The notes under the pieces are model-generated. The model worked only from the letters and a program-made list of their open reading frames with translations, was not told the DNA's origin and ran no database searches. This document shows positions 13,696 through 15,870 of a stretch of 15,870 bases of DNA, piece after piece. The position numbers and the translations under genes are program-made. Every line of letters starts with the position of its first letter. The stretch's first letter is position 1. The DNA is from JBMSHD01 sp049416425. GTDB lineage: Bacteria; Pseudomonadota; Gammaproteobacteria; Francisellales; Francisellaceae. Location of the stretch: the NCBI GenBank assembly GCA_049416425.1, contig JBMSHD010000045.1, positions 1 to 15,870 on the forward strand. The letters run 5' to 3'.

Positions 13696-14799
13696 CTATA
13701 TTACATCAAATATCAAGACAAAATATACCATAAAAATACTCAAATGGACAACACCATTTAATACACTGGTGCGCCTGGTAGAAAACGTAATGACACTCGA
13801 GAAAAAGGTTAACACTAACAGCAATAAGGAGCTTGATTGCAACCCAAGAATAAGCGGTTGCCCAATAAACAGACTGATAATAAGCACAGAGGGTACCGTC
13901 AGGCAAATGGTGGCTAAGGCTGAACCCATACACAGATTAATTGACCTTTGCAGCCGATTTTTATAGGCAGACTGTATCGCACTGACTCCCTCTGGCATCA
14001 GCACCAACATGGCAATAATAAAACCGACCAAAGGTCTTGGTAGACCGGCATCTTCAATATTATGCTGAAGATAAGCGGCCAGATACTTAGACAGCAAAAT
14101 CATCACCATAAGACCTGCAAGCAGACAAATAACGTGATAGCTTATTCGACCTTCAGGGTGATGCGGATCTTCTTCACGGTCTATCGAGAACTGAAAATAG
14201 TCTTTATGCGTAATGGTTTGCTTGACCAGAAAAGTTGCATATAGCGCCACACAAATAATAATGACAATCACAGACTGGAAATTGCTTAAGGTTGACAGTG
14301 TGGTTGATACCGTATAATTCGGCAGGATCAAACATATCGTCGCCAACGGAATCAACACGGCAAGATAGGCCGAGGCGCCCTCAATGTTGTACATCTGGGT
14401 ATAGTGTTTTATTCCTCCGGTTAAAAGGCTCAGCCCGGCAAAACCATTAATCGCAATCATAATCACGGCAAACATGGTATCGCGCGCCAGCGTTGGCTCT
14501 CCTTTTCCGGCCAGCATCACCGTGATGATTAGCGCCACCTCAATACTGATAACTGCAAGCGTTAAAATCAATGTGCCATATGGCTCACCAAAACGCTCTG
14601 CCAGCCAGTCTGCCTGCTTTACCACATTAAAAGAGCAGATCAGCATCACCACAAAAATAATAATACTCAACAGATAAGAGAAAAAATTGGGAATGCTGTC
14701 GGCCGCGATACGGTCTCCCACCCCCCATAAAAGAATAAACAACACCAAAGCAATCAGCAATCCCGACTCTTTAATGCTATAGCGAAATAACTTGGACAT
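13696..14799 (-). CDS. chaA: ChaA-type calcium/sodium-proton antiporter
   Basis: Inner-membrane antiporter of the Ca2+/cation antiporter (CAX) group that expels Ca2+, Na+ or K+ in exchange for protons. The 367 residues compare with 366 in E. coli ChaA. There are about 11 hydrophobic segments in two repeated halves. The first alpha-repeat is GEPYGTLILTLAVISIEVAL (71-90) with the conserved Glu87. The second contains MPEGVSAIQSA followed by RSINLCMGSALATICLTVP. A hydrophilic His/Asp/Glu-rich loop (REEDPHHPEG) separates the halves, as in ChaA, and the C-terminal FSTRRTSVLNGVVHL also matches. The ATG at 14799 has the strong ribosome site GGAGAGG. A predicted extended -10 promoter lies just upstream. 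It is a single-gene unit, convergent with the tRNA. Ion preference cannot be read from sequence. Confidence 0.94.
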   Translation of the reverse strand: MSKLFRYSIKESGLLIALVLFILLWGVGDRIAADSIPNFFSYLLSIIIFVVMLICSFNVVKQADWLAERFGEPYGTLILTLAVISIEVALIITVMLAGKGEPTLARDTMFAVIMIAINGFAGLSLLTGGIKHYTQMYNIEGASAYLAVLIPLATICLILPNYTVSTTLSTLSNFQSVIVIIICVALYATFLVKQTITHKDYFQFSIDREEDPHHPEGRISYHVICLLAGLMVMILLSKYLAAYLQHNIEDAGLPRPLVGFIIAMLVLMPEGVSAIQSAYKNRLQRSINLCMGSALATICLTVPSVLIISLFIGQPLILGLQSSSLLLLVLTFFSSVITFSTRRTSVLNGVVHLSIFMVYFVLIFDVI

Positions 14800-14832
14800 T
14801 ACCTCTCCAGGCTTAGCATTTTCTGACCTCAG

Positions 14833-14841
14833 AGTATATCA
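14833..14841 (-). promoter_or_regulatory. Predicted extended -10 promoter of chaA
   Basis: On the minus strand the sequence TGATATACT is an extended -10 element (TGn followed by TATACT, 5/6). No good -35 is present, which such promoters tolerate. Transcription would begin near 14826, about 27 bases before chaA. A 10-bp palindrome TATCATGATA (14837-14846) overlaps it. Confidence 0.45.
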
Positions 14842-14901
14842 TGATACGGTGATGAAAAAAATGGATTCCCTTCCTGTATTCTATTTTGAATTGCTGCCTA
14901 T

Positions 14902-14924
14902 ATCAGCGCTTATTTAACGCTGAT
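14902..14924 (-). terminator. Hairpin across the adhE stop codon, possible weak terminator
   Basis: ATCAGCG at 14902-14908 and CGCTGAT at 14918-14924 form a perfect 7-bp stem with a 9-base loop that contains the adhE stop codon (14910-14912). No clear T-run follows on the minus strand, so its role as terminator is uncertain. It could instead protect the mRNA 3' end. Confidence 0.35.
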
Positions 14925-15870
14925 TTCGCTGCCTTCATAGATCTTCATCAACACCTCTTTAATCTCCGCAATCAACGGATAACGAGGATTGGTTGGTGTA
15001 CATTGATCATCAAAGGCCTCCTCGGCAATATGATCAACTTTTGCCATAAATTCAGCTTCGCTAACACCAGCCTCTTTCAGTGAGGCTGGCAAGGATAGCT
15101 GGCGCTTCATATCCATTAAATACTCAAGCAAATGGCTCACTTTTTCATGATGACTTCTGCCTTTAAGCCCTAAAAGCGTCGCAATTTCAGCATATCTTTC
15201 CAGTGCTTTTGGCGTTTTATATTTCGGAAAAGCGACCAGTTTGCTTGGAAGATCCGTGGCATTGTATTGAATGACATAAGGCAGCGCTAAGGCGCAAGCC
15301 GTGCCATGAGCAATATGAAAATGCTCACCGAGTTTATGGGCAATACTGTGAGCAAGCCCTAGAGAGGCATTTGAGAAGGCGATGCCGGCCAGGGTTGAGG
15401 CATAATGAACAAAAGCCCGCCCTTTACGATCTTTGGCACCATTTTCATACGAGGAGAGCAGATGTTGTGACAGTAGATTCAAGGCCTCTTTCGCCTGGGC
15501 ATCTGAAAATGGCGAGGCCATAATTGAAACATAAGCCTCTATGGCATGAGTGATGGCATCAAAGCCGGAAGAGGCGGTTAATCCTTTTGGCATATGCTGA
15601 ATAAACTGTGAATCAATAACAGCCACATCCGGCGTCAATGAATAATCGGCAATCGGATATTTAATGCCGGTTTTATCATCAGTGATCACCGAAAATGGAG
15701 AGATCTCACTGCCGGTACCAGAAGTGGTTGGCACCGCAATAAATTTGGTTTTTCGAGTCGCCTCTGGGATACTGATAATACGTTTTCTGATATCCATGAA
15801 ACGCATGGTCAGATCATCGAAATGAATCTCGGGATTATCATACATCAACCACATAATTTTTGCCGCATCC
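14910..15870 (-). CDS. adhE: Bifunctional aldehyde-alcohol dehydrogenase AdhE, C-terminal part (cut by window edge)
   Basis: Iron-dependent alcohol dehydrogenase domain of AdhE, which reduces acetyl-CoA via acetaldehyde to ethanol in fermentation. About 319 C-terminal residues are visible. The frame stays open to the right edge (DAAKIMWLMY), so the Met at 15854 is internal and not a start. Motifs include TSGTGSE (NAD binding), DAITHAIEAY, and AHKLGEHFHIAHG with the metal-binding His residues, and the C-terminal FDDQCTPTNPRYPLI. AdhE-specific stretches such as FMDIRKRI and the DDQCT.TNPRYPL end distinguish it from stand-alone iron alcohol dehydrogenases. The N-terminal CoA-acylating aldehyde dehydrogenase half is expected to the right but is not seen. 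It lacks the long Lys/Ala-rich tail of the E. coli protein, ending soon after MKIYEGSEI. Confidence 0.93.
   Translation of the reverse strand, partial: DAAKIMWLMYDNPEIHFDDLTMRFMDIRKRIISIPEATRKTKFIAVPTTSGTGSEISPFSVITDDKTGIKYPIADYSLTPDVAVIDSQFIQHMPKGLTASSGFDAITHAIEAYVSIMASPFSDAQAKEALNLLSQHLLSSYENGAKDRKGRAFVHYASTLAGIAFSNASLGLAHSIAHKLGEHFHIAHGTACALALPYVIQYNATDLPSKLVAFPKYKTPKALERYAEIATLLGLKGRSHHEKVSHLLEYLMDMKRQLSLPASLKEAGVSEAEFMAKVDHIAEEAFDDQCTPTNPRYPLIAEIKEVLMKIYEGSEISVK

Noticed and set aside
14910..15854. A complete stand-alone alcohol dehydrogenase starting at Met 15854.
   Set aside because: The frame continues to the window edge with the AdhE-type DAAK sequence, and residues before it match AdhE. 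It is the truncated C-terminal part of a longer protein.

Overview
The window comes from a Gram-negative bacterium, most likely a gammaproteobacterium outside the Enterobacterales. The evidence is an LPS inner-core/Kdo operon, a Fur-controlled TonB system, and proteins that closely follow E. coli families (PheS/PheT, HldD, WaaA, IspA, YadG/YadH, ChaA, AdhE). The gene order is unlike E. coli: pheST has neither rplT upstream nor ihfA downstream, and ispA sits behind waaA. A phosphatidylcholine synthase (Pcs) suggests a phosphatidylcholine-containing membrane. The genus cannot be fixed from the sequence alone. The window is ordinary chromosome: no insertion sequence, phage gene, CRISPR array or defence system is visible.

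Layout from left to right. (1) 41-3753, iron uptake: exbB and two exbD paralogs on the minus strand, divergent from a FecA-like TonB-dependent receptor. The shared intergenic region holds two good Fur boxes, each over a predicted -10. The tonB gene probably lies beyond the left edge. (2) 3750-5571, minus strand: an ABC-2 exporter pair of the YadG (ATPase)/YadH (permease) type. The yadH stop overlaps the receptor stop tail to tail. (3) 5748-9173, minus strand: pheS-pheT, the two subunits of phenylalanyl-tRNA synthetase. A 176-bp spacer with three tandem inverted repeats separates pheT from yadG. (4) 9375-13357, plus strand: a compact envelope-lipid operon hldD-waaA-ispA-pcs (ADP-heptose, Kdo transfer to lipid A, farnesyl diphosphate, phosphatidylcholine). 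(5) 13475-13551: a tRNA with anticodon CAT. (6) 13696-14799, minus strand: ChaA-type cation/proton antiporter. (7) 14910-15870, minus strand: the C-terminal iron-dependent alcohol dehydrogenase part of AdhE, cut by the window edge.

How the genes work together: the left block makes and powers ferric-chelate import across the outer membrane and should be iron repressed. The central block is translation plus an exporter of unknown substrate. The plus-strand operon supplies outer- and inner-membrane lipids. No wholly new system is evident. The most unusual points are the ionisable-residue pattern of the ExbB/ExbD/ExbD set (His in place of the ExbB transmembrane Glu, Asn in place of the Asp in one ExbD), the structured pheT-yadG spacer, the pcs gene in an LPS/isoprenoid operon, and a CAT tRNA whose acceptor stem looks more like Ile2 than Met. 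No gene-free stretch exceeds 300 bases.
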